Shown here: piece after piece, positions 6,511 through 15,687 of the stretch
Numbering within the stretch: the first letter of the stretch is position 1
Layout of the letters: each line of letters begins with the position of its first letter
DNA from: Salinadaptatus halalkaliphilus
Lineage (GTDB): Archaea > Halobacteriota > Halobacteria > Halobacteriales > Natrialbaceae
Reading direction: 5' to 3'
Assembly: GCF_006543045.1 (NCBI RefSeq)
Contig: NZ_RBZW01000019.1
Span: 1 to 64,000, forward strand
Length of the DNA stretch: 64,000 nucleotides
The notes under the pieces: generated by a model
The model's input: only the letters and a program-made list of their open reading frames with translations
What the model was told of the DNA's origin: nothing
Databases searched by the model: none
Program-made: the position numbers and the translations under genes

Positions 6511-8823
6511 TTAATCGTCGCCCGATTCGACCGGTTCGTCGTCGGCCACGAGGAGTCCGTCGTCAGGCTCGGCGAGCCGCTCGCCACCGTCGGCCATCGC
6601 CTCGACGAAGACGCCGTCTGCCTCGTCGATCGTGTCGCCGTCGACGCGGAACGCGAGTGTGCCATCGCCGTCGACCTCGCGGTCGCGCAGATCGACGGGT
6701 TCGGTTTCGAAGTCGCCGTCGGCGCCGACCGTGGTGGCTGCCGTCTGCAGGAAGACCTCGTCGCTTCCGTCGGTGTGTTCGAGACGGACCTCGGCGACCG
6801 TGCCGGGTGCGATGGTGGTCTCCCCAGTCACGACGGTCTCGCTGGCCTCGAGTGCCACGGCGTCGTTCGCGTCGCGGTCGTCGAAGCTCACGGTGGGTTC
6901 GACGAGACTGAATTCGGTGCTGACGGCCTCGTCCGAGTCGGCGTCGGCGTACGGGTATGCTGGCTCGGCTTCACCAGCAGCGCCGCCGTCGAAGGCCTCG
7001 TCGCCGAACGCGTAACGCTCGTCGTCGTCGGTCTCGTACGCGAGGGTGGCGGTGAACTCCATGCCGTCCTCGAGGCTGCCGTCGAAGGCGCTACTGGAGC
7101 TGGTGTCGACGACCACCGAGAGCACACCCGTCTCGGTATCCGCGAAGACCGACACAGCTTCGGTATCGGCGTCCTCGAGCACGAGCGAGGTGGGCCCCTG
7201 GTTGCCGATCGGATCCGCGGCGTCGACCTGGAAAGAGACACCCTCGCCGTCGTTTGCGGTCAGTTCGGACAGCGAGTCGGCCGCGAAGCCGTCCTCGAGG
7301 GCGTCCCAGTCACCCCCCGCGGCGAGTACGGCACCGACGAGACCGCTGGCGTCGACGTCGACGATCAGCCGATCACCCTCGGCGATCTCGGTACGTTCGA
7401 TGGCGAATTCGTGCAGTTCGTCCCGGTCGTGGCGGTCGGCACGGTCGGACGACGCGACGGACGTCGTTACGGCATCGACGCTCGGCGGCGTCAGATCGAG
7501 CGTGGCCCGGTCGAGTTCGTCGTCGGTGTCGGACTCGCCGTCGTCGACGACGAAGGTGCCGGTCGCGGAGACGGTCAGATCGTACGCCGTCGGCTGGAGC
7601 GGTCGCGTGAGTTGGTCGTCCGGCTCGTCGCCGTCGCTCAGGAGGTCCAGTTCCTCGAGGTATTCGCTGAACCCGCCCTCGAGTTCGGCGCTCGAGTCGC
7701 TCTCCCTGTCGTAGAAGGCGGCTTGTTCGACTTCGTCGCCGCCGTCGTGGACGAGGCTCTGAACGACATCGTCCCCGGCGTAGAAGGCGTCCGCAGTCGA
7801 CGTGCCGGGAGCGCCTGCCGTGCGGGTGTTGACCTGGACGGTCACGTCGCCGGAGCCGGTGTCGTCAGCGAGATAGAGGACGTCGACGTAGCCGGCGTTC
7901 TCGTCACCGAACTGGACGTAGGCGTCGTCGGTGTCCTCGAGGTCGACGGTGAACTCGACGATGTCGCCAGCCGACTGCGTGTAGTGGTGCTGGTCGAACG
8001 ACGCATCGAGATCGATCTCGCCGACGTCGACGGCGGTGGTGTCGACGGCCGTGGAATCGACGACCTCGAACGCGAGGTCGTACGCGTCGTCGTCGACGCC
8101 AGTGAAGTCCAGTTCCGCCTTACGATCGTCGACATCGACGAGGACGATTTTCTCGTCGGCATCGGCTTCGCTCTCGTCGTAGACGCCCGCGTCGAACGCG
8201 CCGACGGTGTCGCCGTCGAGGTCGGCGGCGGTGTGGGGCTGCAGGTCGCCGTACTCGCCTTCGTCGCCAAAGATAGCCAACAGCTCCTCGGCATCGATGT
8301 CGCCGTCGGCGCTGACGTTCAGCGAGTACGAGCCGCGATTCGAGACGATGTCGAGGGCTGTCGTGGCGTCCGGCCCGGCGTTGGCGACGGCATCGGCCTC
8401 GAGCGCCGTGCGGATGGTTTGGATCGTAACCTCGAACGTGTCGCCGACGGTGACGGGGCTCGTATCGCCGGGTTCGGCGAGGTAGTACTGCCCGACCGCG
8501 AGGTCGGACGTCTCGAGTTCGATCTGGCCGGTGCCATCGGTCGTCACCGTTTCGACGTAGGTGCTGGATTGGACCGTGCCACCGCTGCTGGCGGTCACCT
8601 GGCGAAGGTCGTACGCTGCAGTGTCTCGAAAGTCGCCCGATACGACTACTGTCTGTCCCTGATAGAGCAGGGAGGATTCCTCGCCGTCGACGGTGTAGGT
8701 GACGTCGTTGGTCGTCGTCGCTGCGCCCGCAAACGCCGTCGCGGTCGCGACGACGGAGAGAATTACGATCGTAGCCAGGACGAGCGCACGCCCCGACTCG
8801 CGGTAGGTTCGGTTTGGTGTCAT
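6511..8823 (-). CDS. BGTF/S-layer-type surface protein paralog lacking a C-terminal anchor, 770 aa
   Basis: The start at 8823 (MTPNRTYRESGRALVLATI) restores the same surface-glycoprotein signal peptide as the paralog at 3673-6120. The ectodomain aligns throughout: YTVDGEESSLLYQGQTVVVSG, DVTVQVNTRTAGAPG, LVHDGGDEVEQAAFYD, GGFSEYLEELDLLSDGDEP and FDGSLEDGMEFTATL. The C-terminus stops at DDGLLVADDEPVESGDD, so the DDEPEET-type repeat spacer and the PGF-CTERM transmembrane tail are missing, and no frame immediately downstream encodes one. The product should therefore be released or held non-covalently rather than anchored by archaeosortase. It may be a diversified copy serving as a recombination partner or secreted form, or an eroding duplicate. 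Confidence 0.8.
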   Translation of the reverse strand: MTPNRTYRESGRALVLATIVILSVVATATAFAGAATTTNDVTYTVDGEESSLLYQGQTVVVSGDFRDTAAYDLRQVTASSGGTVQSSTYVETVTTDGTGQIELETSDLAVGQYYLAEPGDTSPVTVGDTFEVTIQTIRTALEADAVANAGPDATTALDIVSNRGSYSLNVSADGDIDAEELLAIFGDEGEYGDLQPHTAADLDGDTVGAFDAGVYDESEADADEKIVLVDVDDRKAELDFTGVDDDAYDLAFEVVDSTAVDTTAVDVGEIDLDASFDQHHYTQSAGDIVEFTVDLEDTDDAYVQFGDENAGYVDVLYLADDTGSGDVTVQVNTRTAGAPGTSTADAFYAGDDVVQSLVHDGGDEVEQAAFYDRESDSSAELEGGFSEYLEELDLLSDGDEPDDQLTRPLQPTAYDLTVSATGTFVVDDGESDTDDELDRATLDLTPPSVDAVTTSVASSDRADRHDRDELHEFAIERTEIAEGDRLIVDVDASGLVGAVLAAGGDWDALEDGFAADSLSELTANDGEGVSFQVDAADPIGNQGPTSLVLEDADTEAVSVFADTETGVLSVVVDTSSSSAFDGSLEDGMEFTATLAYETDDDERYAFGDEAFDGGAAGEAEPAYPYADADSDEAVSTEFSLVEPTVSFDDRDANDAVALEASETVVTGETTIAPGTVAEVRLEHTDGSDEVFLQTAATTVGADGDFETEPVDLRDREVDGDGTLAFRVDGDTIDEADGVFVEAMADGGERLAEPDDGLLVADDEPVESGDD

Positions 8824-8948
8824 TGATCCTAGGTGCTGTGGTCGTTCGTGTGGACGGAGTGTGATACAGCGGCGTCCGCCGCCGCCAGCGCAACCGAATC
8901 GCCGATGGTCGACGACCGGTGTGAGGTACCCCCCGCTTCCGAGCACCC

Positions 8949-8965
8949 CGGTATAAGCCTTCTGT
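8949..8965 (-). promoter_or_regulatory. Conserved promoter element, surface gene 2
   Basis: The minus strand reads ACAGAAGGCTTATACCG, 126 nt upstream of the ATG at 8823. It differs in one base from the element at 6255-6271. AT-rich DNA (8965-9095) continues upstream, as it does for the paralog. Confidence 0.6.
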
Positions 8966-9247
8966 AATTAAGTAATATATCATACATTGAAAGTGTTCTC
9001 CAGATATAGATCTAAATGAGCCCTATAGAACACATGAACCGTATAACCGGATACCACACCATTCACTTGTATGTGAATATATCATATTGTTAGGTGTACT
9101 TGGTCGACGACTATCTGCCTCGAGTGCGAGCCGAACCACCGGCCTAACCGTCGCTCGTCGGCCGGATCCACAACAGACGACGGACGATTTTTCGAGGGGC
9201 GAAGCGAGCACACAATACTCTTAGGAGGGGAGGACGTATCACCGGCC
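8966..9247. other. Intergenic, divergent promoters
   Basis: AT-rich sequence (8965-9095) belongs to the surface gene promoter. Further right, CAATACTCTTAGG at about 9212-9224 followed by GGAGGGGAGG (about 9226-9235) precedes the ATG at 9248 and looks like the promoter and ribosome-binding site of the DUF5808-like gene. Confidence 0.45.
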
Positions 9248-9532
9248 ATGGCAGACAAACCGACATCCGGTGAGATACTCGGCGTACCGTACAACTTCGA
9301 ACGCCCGCAGCTGAGCCGCATGCTCTCGTCGTACTGGCAACCCGGTGAGGGGATGCTCGTCGAGAAACCGTTCGGCGTGGGCTATACGCTGAATCTCGCC
9401 AACTGGCGCTCCTGGGTCGTCGTCGCCGTCGCCGGTGCGCTCCTCTGGCAGCAAGAACGATCCGGGACCGGTACCGACGAGGAGACGACGGACGAACCGG
9501 TCGAAGTGATCGTCGACGACGGCGAGGAGTGA
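9248..9532 (+). CDS. DUF5808-like haloarchaeal protein, 94 aa
   Basis: A small conserved protein with the signature GEILGVPYNFERPQLSRML, QPGEGMLVEKPFGVGYTLN and LANWRSWVVVAVAGALLW, followed by an acidic tail. The tryptophan-rich hydrophobic segment (residues ~52-68) suggests a single membrane insertion, leaving the acidic tail on one side. Similar haloarchaeal proteins are annotated DUF5808; biochemical function is unknown. ATG at 9248 follows a purine-rich ribosome-binding site. Confidence 0.75.
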   Translation: MADKPTSGEILGVPYNFERPQLSRMLSSYWQPGEGMLVEKPFGVGYTLNLANWRSWVVVAVAGALLWQQERSGTGTDEETTDEPVEVIVDDGEE

Positions 9533-9662
9533 TCGTCGTCCCGTCGCCACCGTCGCCGGCGGCGACCAAGCAAAATCGTCCCGACCGTTTTCGGTCGGTC
9601 TCGCTCGTCGGACGACCGAGATCGACCCACGATCGATTGCTGAAACGATAGCTACTGGACGG

Positions 9663-10568
9663 CTAAGTCCCGTCGGTAGCACCTGGAGCGTCCTCCGGCA
9701 TCGCCGGCGGCGTGCCGACGATCGTCGCCGTCCGTCCGTCACGCTCGGCGCTGGCCACGTCACTCGAGACGGCCTCGAGCGTCTCGAGGGCGTCGTCAGT
9801 CAGTGCGTCTGCGCTCTCGAAGACGAAGACCCAGGTCATCTCCTCGGCCATCGGGGACTCGCTCGAGACGCCCCAGAGGTAGATCTCGTCGATGTCGACG
9901 TTGCTGCCGGCGGGTGCGTCGTACTCTCCGGTGACGGTCTCCGTGTGGGGTAACTGTTGGAACAGGTGGGTGAACTCGGGGTCGACATCCTCGAGGCGGT
10001 CGCGTTCGCCTTGGTGGGCGTCGATTCGTGCCTCGTAGTCGTCGCCGATGACGATGGCCTCCGGGCCGATCGCGAGCGTCCGCTCACCGTCGGGAAGCGA
10101 TTCGGTGACGACAGTATAGCCGCCGTACGTCCCCGTGATCTCGGTATCGTCGTCACGGTCTGCGTCGGCGGTAATCGCGTCGACATCGAACGTCCCGAAA
10201 AACACCTGGGTAAACGCCTGTACCAGGTGGCCGTCGACGTCGTCGATCGTCACGTCCGAAAAGCCGGGCAGGACGGGTTCTAAGTCGACGCCTTCGGGAA
10301 AGACGGCCGTGTAATCGAAGCGTCGGTTGCCGCCGCTGACCGGATCGCTGTCGAGTAGCCACGTTCGAAACGGCGCGGCGGCGTCCCAGTCGGCGTCGAT
10401 ATCGCGGTCGGGGATCTCGCGTTCGTCGGCGTCCCGCTCGCTCTCGTCACCACCAGTTTCGGCGTCCGGTGGCAGTTCCTCGGGATCGTCGCCACCGCTC
10501 GTACAGCCGGCGATTGCGGCCATCGTGACTGCGAGCATGGATCGACGCGTGAGTCTCGAGTCTGGCAT
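9663..10568 (-). CDS. Tat-exported lipoprotein, 301 aa, unknown function
   Basis: The N-terminus MPDSRLTRRSMLAVTMAAIAGCTSGG combines a twin-arginine motif with a lipobox (AGC), so the protein is exported folded and lipid-anchored outside the membrane. An acidic linker (residues ~27-60) precedes a globular domain of alternating beta strands (FRTWLLDSDPV, RFDYTAVF, EAIVIGDDYEARI, YLWGVSSESPMAEEMTWVFVFES). No enzyme motif is seen. The promoter region carries a 20-bp tandem repeat at 10611-10650, and GTTATACG at about 10591-10598 is a likely TATA box. Confidence 0.75.
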   Translation of the reverse strand: MPDSRLTRRSMLAVTMAAIAGCTSGGDDPEELPPDAETGGDESERDADEREIPDRDIDADWDAAAPFRTWLLDSDPVSGGNRRFDYTAVFPEGVDLEPVLPGFSDVTIDDVDGHLVQAFTQVFFGTFDVDAITADADRDDDTEITGTYGGYTVVTESLPDGERTLAIGPEAIVIGDDYEARIDAHQGERDRLEDVDPEFTHLFQQLPHTETVTGEYDAPAGSNVDIDEIYLWGVSSESPMAEEMTWVFVFESADALTDDALETLEAVSSDVASAERDGRTATIVGTPPAMPEDAPGATDGT

Positions 10569-10610
10569 CTATCGCCGGCAACCACGAACTGACGTATAAC
10601 AACTCGTGAC

Positions 10611-10650
10611 TGTCCGGACAGTGAGAACGCTGTTCGGACAGTGAGAACGA
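10611..10650. repeat. 20-bp tandem repeat in lipoprotein promoter
   Basis: Two adjacent copies of TGTYCGGACAGTGAGAACGM lie at 10611-10630 and 10631-10650, differing at two positions. Each begins with a palindrome (TGTCCGGACA perfect, TGTTCGGACA near perfect). They lie just upstream of the TATA-like element of the minus-strand lipoprotein gene, where a regulator dimer pair would bind on one face of the helix. Confidence 0.6.
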
Positions 10651-10678
10651 GCGAAACCACTGTCTCGTCCGTGGGTCG

Positions 10679-11209
10679 CTATCGATCGGCAGCGTCGAGT
10701 AGCTCGCTTGCGGTGACTAACGCTTCCATCTCGACATCGGCGGCTTCGACGTTCTCGCGGCCGCCTTCCTCGCGGTCGACGACGACCAGCGTCCGATCGA
10801 CCGTCGCACCCGCTTCCCGCAGCGCCTCGATCGCATCCACTAAACTCGTCCCCGTCGTGACGATATCTTCGAGCACGATCACTTCCTCGCCCTCCTCGAG
10901 TCGTCCTTCGATCAGGTTCCCGGTGCCGTACTCCTTGCGTTGCTTCCGGGCGATGACGTAGGGAACCTCGGCCGCGACGCTGGTCGCAGCCGCAAGCGGC
11001 ACGGCACCCAGCGCGACGCCCGCGAGTTTGTCGTCCGGCCCGACGCGCTGGGCGAACGCCTCGGCGACGGCCTCCAGACAGGCGGGATCGGTTTCGAAGA
11101 GGTACTTGTCGACGTAGTATTCACTCGTCCCCCCGTGTGAGAGTTCGAACTCCCCGAATCGAACGGCATCGGCCGCCCGAAGGGCATCGATGAGCTGCTG
11201 ATTTGCCAT
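10679..11209 (-). CDS. pyrE: Orotate phosphoribosyltransferase
   Basis: Catalyses orotate + PRPP to orotidine 5'-phosphate + PPi in de novo pyrimidine synthesis, in the cytoplasm. Evidence: [21 protein letters not shown] start, substrate-binding [24 protein letters not shown] flexible loop, and the PRPP signature [13 protein letters not shown]. The length of 176 aa is normal for archaeal PyrE. ATG at 11209 is chosen because upstream codons lack homology and read into the promoter. Its 3' end lies next to the promoter of the lipoprotein gene; it stands divergently from the esterase gene. Confidence 0.9.
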   Translation of the reverse strand: MANQQLIDALRAADAVRFGEFELSHGGTSEYYVDKYLFETDPACLEAVAEAFAQRVGPDDKLAGVALGAVPLAAATSVAAEVPYVIARKQRKEYGTGNLIEGRLEEGEEVIVLEDIVTTGTSLVDAIEALREAGATVDRTLVVVDREEGGRENVEAADVEMEALVTASELLDAADR

Positions 11210-11330
11210 TGGCGGTACGGGCGTGCCCCACCAAATTAAGCGGTGTGAAACGACTCGAGCCGGCCGCCGCCACTGCAGCGACCGGTGGATCGCGAAGGTT
11301 TTTATCACGATCGATAGACAATATTTACCG

Positions 11331-12290
11331 ATGACACCTGACAGGGCACCCCAACCCCATCCCGACGTACAGTCGTTTCTCGAGCTCTACGAATCACTCG
11401 ACGCGCCCGAGTTCACCGAGGTATCTCCGACGCGCGCTCGCGAGATGTTCGAACAGATGCGCGTCGGCGGCGACCCGATCGTCGACCTCGAGTCCGTCGA
11501 GGATCGGACGATCGACGGCCCCTACGGGGAGATCCCGATCAGAATCTACGACCCCGGCACTGCCGGAGAGGACCGGCCGCTTCTGGTGTACTTCCACGGC
11601 GGCGGCTGGGTGATCGGCAGCATCGAGACCCACGACAACACCTGTCGAAAACTGGCCGACGAGACCGGCTACCCCGTCGTCAGCGTCGACTACGGGCTCG
11701 CCCCCGAACAGCCGTTTCCCGAAGGGCTCCTCGAGTGTTACGCCGCTCTCGAGTGGGCCAGCGAGACGGCACCCGACCTCGAGGCCGACCCCGACCGCAT
11801 CGCGCTGGCCGGTGACAGCGCCGGCGGCAATCTCGCGGCGGCGACCGCACTACTGGCTCGAGACCGCGACGGGCCGACGGTAGCCCACCAGCTGTTAGTC
11901 TATCCCGGCACCGGCGACGTTACCCAGACCGACGCCTACGAGGAAAACGGCGAGGGCTACTTCCTCACCGCCGAGGACATGGCCTGGTTTCGCGGCCACT
12001 ACTTCGAGCGCGAGATCGACCAGGGCAACATCTACGCGATGCCCCGACTCGCCGACGACCTCTCTGATCTGCCGCCCGCGACCGTCATCACCGCGGGCTT
12101 CGATCCGCTTCGCGACGACGGTGGGGCCTACGCCGAGCGCTTGACAGACGCCGGCGTCCCGACCAGCCACCACCACTACGACGACATGATCCACGGCTTC
12201 TTCGGCATGATCGCCAAGCCGATCGACCTCGAGCCGGCCCACGAGGCCTACGAGGCCGCCGTCGCGGATCTGCAGGCAAGTTTGGAGTAA
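11331..12290 (+). CDS. Alpha/beta hydrolase, HSL-type carboxylesterase, 319 aa
   Basis: Hydrolyses short acyl esters. The HSL-family hallmarks are present: oxyanion motif YFHGGGWV, nucleophile elbow GDSAGGN, catalytic Asp in [10 protein letters not shown] and His in MIHGFFGM. The length is standard. The start is the ATG at 11331; TTTTTATCA about 27 nt upstream fits a TATA box for a leaderless transcript. The protein has no signal peptide, so it is cytoplasmic. It is divergent from pyrE, and no neighbour indicates the natural substrate. Confidence 0.85.
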   Translation: MTPDRAPQPHPDVQSFLELYESLDAPEFTEVSPTRAREMFEQMRVGGDPIVDLESVEDRTIDGPYGEIPIRIYDPGTAGEDRPLLVYFHGGGWVIGSIETHDNTCRKLADETGYPVVSVDYGLAPEQPFPEGLLECYAALEWASETAPDLEADPDRIALAGDSAGGNLAAATALLARDRDGPTVAHQLLVYPGTGDVTQTDAYEENGEGYFLTAEDMAWFRGHYFEREIDQGNIYAMPRLADDLSDLPPATVITAGFDPLRDDGGAYAERLTDAGVPTSHHHYDDMIHGFFGMIAKPIDLEPAHEAYEAAVADLQASLE

Positions 12291-12512
12291 TATCGCGTGC
12301 ACGTGACCGTCCACCGCCGTTCTGCCGTCCAGGACTATGCTACTCGATCACATAATTTTCGACCCTCGAGCGTTGCTCGGATTATGTATCATGAACGTTT
12401 ATGTATGTGGAGCCAGTAGCAGGAATCACAGATGTCGGTCGTACACGTACGAGCCTAACGCCGCCCCGACGACGAGTACCGATTGCCGACAACGCGACCA
12501 CACCCGACCGAC

Positions 12513-12713
12513 ATGAGCACACGACACTTCCAGCCCCAGACCGAGACCGAATCGACACCCAGCCAACCCCCGACCCGAACGACAGCCACGTCGGCCGTCA
12601 CACAGCCGCCAAGTTCGCGGGCGCCACAGACGTTTTCGCACCGCCGCAGCGACAAACTTCAGAACCTCATCGACAAGTACAACGCCGCAATCTCGGTCAC
12701 TCAATCGTCGTAA
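12513..12713 (+). CDS. Possible small basic Ser/Thr/Pro-rich protein, 66 aa
   Basis: The frame from the ATG at 12513 (MSTRHFQPQTETE) has mostly G/C third positions and ends HRRSDKLQNLIDKYNAAISVTQ, a plausible short helix. The middle is disordered and rich in T, P and S. No family is recognised, and an upstream ATG (12483) is possible. The basic composition is unusual for this genome, so a chance frame cannot be excluded. Confidence 0.35.
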   Translation: MSTRHFQPQTETESTPSQPPTRTTATSAVTQPPSSRAPQTFSHRRSDKLQNLIDKYNAAISVTQSS

Positions 12714-12838
12714 TTCGGTCGTTTTTGCAGTGATCTCGAGTCAAAACCGTCTTTGTAGCCACGGCCCTACGGGGCACTGGCCAATGACGATTCACTCCTT
12801 CCGAGCCGGACTCGGCATCCGGTCGTGACGAGCCCTAT

Positions 12839-12913
12839 GAGTGCCGAGGCCGCCATTTTTACGGTAGAACGCGTCTCTGAGGGGATCTGGGTGTGGCCAC
12901 AGTAGACAGAGGC
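12839..12913 (+). repeat. Dispersed ~72-bp repeat, copy 1
   Basis: It begins GAGTGCCGAGGCCGCCATTT and ends CCACAGTAGACAGAGGCC. A related copy lies at 16342-16413, with the blocks GAGTGCCGA, CCGC, ATTTTT, GAGAAC/GTAGAAC, TCTCTG, GGGATCTGG and CACAGTAGACA conserved. It is noncoding here; it could be an IS relic or a small RNA. Confidence 0.55.
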
Positions 12914-12970
12914 CCCGTTCAGTCGAAAATGTCTACTCTATCTTGACACAGCGAGAGAATCCCGGCGTCG

Positions 12971-13008
12971 TCGGGCGAAGCCCGAGAGCTTGCGGAGCTT
13001 TGCTCCGC
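12971..13008 (-). terminator. Tandem hairpins after the lipoprotein gene
   Basis: GCGGAGC-TTT-GCTCCGC (12992-13008) and TCGGGC-GAA-GCCCGA (12971-12985) form two compact stem-loops starting 22 nt past the 3' end of the minus-strand gene ending at 13030. They are likely to protect or terminate its transcript; no long T tract follows. Confidence 0.45.
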
Positions 13009-13029
13009 TCTGTTCACGGCCAGAGGATG

Positions 13030-14601
13030 TCATTCGCGTCGCGTGTCCTCCTCCCCAACCATGACGATTTTGAGGTACATATCGGTTGCTTCGGCCTTTT
13101 GATCGTCGTCGGCGTCGACGAGATGAACGAGCGGACAGTCGAGCGCCACCGTCACACCGCTCATCACGTCGTGGTCGTCGCTGGCCGGCCCATCACGGAG
13201 TGGAATCATGATTTCCTTGCCGGTCTGGGGGTTGCGGCCACGATTTTTCTGCTGTAACGTCTCCTCGACGAGCGAGAAGAGTTCACGCCGGCCCTGATCC
13301 GAATGAAATTCCTCGGGGAGCGCACCGAGCAAGTCCTCGTCGATGTTGCCGCGGTGGAGTGACGCCCCGCGGCGGCGGTGGCGGGTGTCGCGGCGAATTC
13401 GCTGGAGTAGTGCCTGCTGGCCATCGGTGCTGGCCACGTCCTCGGGGGTGAACGAAACGACCTCGTTCGGCCCCTGAAGCGTCAGCAGCGTACACGAGTC
13501 CTCGTAGAGCGCGCCGTCGTCGATGACCCACCCGCCGGTGTAGATGTACTCGCCCTCGTGCTTGCAACGGCGGACGTATGCCACCGCCGGAATCGGCATG
13601 GGTGCACCCTCGGGAAGCGCAAGCGCCGGCGCGACGATCACCGGCGTCGCGGTGACACCGCCCGATTCGCTCTCCTCGCCCCACCCGTCGGACGCTGTCG
13701 AGTCCTCCCACTCGTAGTCGGGAGTAAAGCCACCATTGGAGACCATCCCGGACCCGCTCTCGCGACCGGCTTCTGGCGGGTCGTTCTGGACGGTGACGAC
13801 GACGCTCGAACCACGCGTCCGGGCCACAATCGAGCGGTCGCTCCGTTCGGGCACGAGTAACTCAGCGCGGTTCGCGCCCCACGACCACGCCATCACGTCG
13901 ATATCGCCGTCGCGTACACTTTTGAAGGAGTTGTTCCCCCAGCAGTACACCCTCCCCTCGCGCTCGACGCACAGCTGGTCGCTGGTCATGTACTGGAAGA
14001 TCCGTTCGGGTGTAATTTCGTCGGCGATAGCCGGCCCGCGCGGAATATCCGCATCCGGAAGCGAGACGGCCACGCTCTCGCCGGCGACCGATTCGATCTC
14101 GAGATATGCGTACAGCGCCTCCCGGAGTTCGTCGAACCCGTCGTCGTCCTCGTCCGGGTCGTCCCCGTTGATCTCGTCGGGAACGATGCCGACCGCACTG
14201 CGACGCTTGTTCGAGCGGACAGAGTTGTAGTCATTTGCCGGCTGTATGGTATCGACCGACCAGCCGTCGAGTTCCAGGCTGGCCGAGAGCACGCCGCTGC
14301 TTTTGATGCTGGCGGGCACCGACTGGGCCCGCAAGTCGGTCACGTCGAACACGCGGCTGCCGGGCGAGCGAAAGCCGGATTGCAACTGCTCGACACCGCC
14401 GCCCGTGAGCGTTGCGGGAATCATCGCGGCAGGCGAGGCCGAGGTATCGGTCATCCGACCGGCGACCTGGCCGAGACAACCGGCCATCCCAGCGAGCGCC
14501 GCCCCAGCGCCCGCTGCGAGAAACCGCCGTCTCGTCGTTCCAGTATTGCTCTCAGTCCGATCCTTCATTAGTTTCGAAGAACGGCGACTCTGACTCATCA
14601 C
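13030..14601 (-). CDS. Large Tat lipoprotein of unknown function, 523 aa
   Basis: TGTTRRRFLAAGAGAALAGMAGCLG is a twin-arginine signal with a lipobox, so the folded protein is exported and anchored by a lipidated cysteine. The mature part has no recognised catalytic domain. Features seen are an acidic insert around residues 135-155 (DPDEDDDGFDEL), a Cys-containing segment LCVEREGRVYCWGNN, a cluster VRRCKHEGEYIYTGGW, and a C-terminal RGRNPQTGKEIMIP segment resembling the HU/IHF DNA-arm signature. The ATG at 14601 is used because TTTATATAC about 27 nt upstream fits a leaderless promoter; the ATG at 14568 would still keep the Tat motif. Confidence 0.7.
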   Translation of the reverse strand: MMSQSRRSSKLMKDRTESNTGTTRRRFLAAGAGAALAGMAGCLGQVAGRMTDTSASPAAMIPATLTGGGVEQLQSGFRSPGSRVFDVTDLRAQSVPASIKSSGVLSASLELDGWSVDTIQPANDYNSVRSNKRRSAVGIVPDEINGDDPDEDDDGFDELREALYAYLEIESVAGESVAVSLPDADIPRGPAIADEITPERIFQYMTSDQLCVEREGRVYCWGNNSFKSVRDGDIDVMAWSWGANRAELLVPERSDRSIVARTRGSSVVVTVQNDPPEAGRESGSGMVSNGGFTPDYEWEDSTASDGWGEESESGGVTATPVIVAPALALPEGAPMPIPAVAYVRRCKHEGEYIYTGGWVIDDGALYEDSCTLLTLQGPNEVVSFTPEDVASTDGQQALLQRIRRDTRHRRRGASLHRGNIDEDLLGALPEEFHSDQGRRELFSLVEETLQQKNRGRNPQTGKEIMIPLRDGPASDDHDVMSGVTVALDCPLVHLVDADDDQKAEATDMYLKIVMVGEEDTRRE

Positions 14602-14914
14602 GTTTCAGTGAAGGGAGGGGGCTATAAGTATATAAATATATATTAAATCATTTATTAAATCGTATGTTTTGTGTGTGGAGTAGGGCAGGAGACAACAGAT
14701 CGCCCCCGGTCAGGGGTCAGCAACCACTACGGTGCTGAGTTCGGCGATGAAGACGAACGCAGGAACGTCAGACACCTACGAAGAACGGTCCTCACAGCGA
14801 AAATCGAGCACTTCTGCAGGCTCGGGTTCGGGTCGAGTCATACTGAACTGTAGAGAGATTATGAGTCGTGAGTGCCGAGGGGCTCGATTCACCAGTACAA
14901 ATCCTACCGTAGAA
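14602..14914. other. Promoter plus noncoding stretch
   Basis: Bases 14615-14665 are AT-rich and hold the TATA-like element of the minus-strand lipoprotein gene. The remainder up to 14914 shows no convincing coding frame on either strand; short frames there lack acidic bias. A GAGTGCCGAGG block at about 14868 recalls the start of the repeat at 12839 but the similarity does not continue. Confidence 0.45.
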
Positions 14915-15601
14915 TCATCCACCGCAACGACTTGTGGCCCGATACCGCTGTGTCAACCTTTTGATTACAGCAGCTTCTCCCTGACGGAGTAAGTGTGACG
15001 CCGTCCCTTCGGCGCAGTCGAGCTCGTAGGCGACATCCGCGAGTGTCCCGTTCCGTGGAACGTCGTAGTAGCCGGTTTCGACGGCGACCTGGAGTGCCTC
15101 GAACTGTCGTTCTGTGCAATCAGTTGCGATTGTCTTGTGACGGCGGTCGAATTCGCCAATTGCATCGACCGTCACCTCGAGATCGTCGGGTAGTGTTTCT
15201 AGTAGCGTCCGGAGATCGTCACCTGCCCCGACGAGCGTCATCTCGAAGGATGCGTCGCTGTCGTAGATAATGGGTGGCAGGACGACGAGATCGAGTGTCG
15301 TGTAGGCCTCACGCCAGGTTTTGTCCTCGGGTCGGGTCTCCTGGCAAAGATAGACATAAAACGACTCGTCGTCGATTTCGGTGATCCGATACCACCGGAT
15401 CGACGCGACCGATGCAATCGCCTCCTCGTAGGGTTCCCGGTCCGCTTCGACGTAAAAGAGTTCGTACTCCGTTTCATTTCCCGTCTCGATGTTCCACGAG
15501 AGCAGCTCTTCGTACTGGACGACATCGCGCTCGCGGATGAACTGCTGCATTGGGTGGAGCATCCAGTCGGGCTGTCGCAAGGAGAATCTGAGATACTTCA
15601 C
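14915..15601 (-). CDS. Bacterio-opsin-activator-type HTH regulator, 228 aa
   Basis: A probable transcription factor of the haloarchaeal bat-type HTH (HTH_10) family. The C-terminal domain reads TDCTERQFEALQVAVETGYYDVPRNGTLADVAYELDC... with ASHLLRQGEAAVIKRL as recognition helix. The N-terminal sensor half (KYLRFSLRQPDWMLHPMQQF, then VVQYEELLSWN) is typical of the group. GTG at 15601 is chosen because family similarity begins there and TTTATATAG lies about 26 nt upstream, fitting a leaderless mRNA. It is transcribed away from the methyltransferase-like gene at 15688; target unknown. Confidence 0.8.
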   Translation of the reverse strand: MKYLRFSLRQPDWMLHPMQQFIRERDVVQYEELLSWNIETGNETEYELFYVEADREPYEEAIASVASIRWYRITEIDDESFYVYLCQETRPEDKTWREAYTTLDLVVLPPIIYDSDASFEMTLVGAGDDLRTLLETLPDDLEVTVDAIGEFDRRHKTIATDCTERQFEALQVAVETGYYDVPRNGTLADVAYELDCAEGTASHLLRQGEAAVIKRLTQRYRATSRCGG

Positions 15602-15687
15602 AATTGTGACTGTGTTGTGGCTATATAAATAATCTAGCGAGCTAGAAGCAATCTCCTCGGTAACGCCGGACCGACACACGGCCAGCA

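Noticed and set aside
12401-12733. Alternative frame over the small basic gene at 12513
   Set aside because: Third positions are less G/C-biased and the product ends in a non-haloarchaeal composition; the 12513 frame is somewhat better, though itself uncertain.
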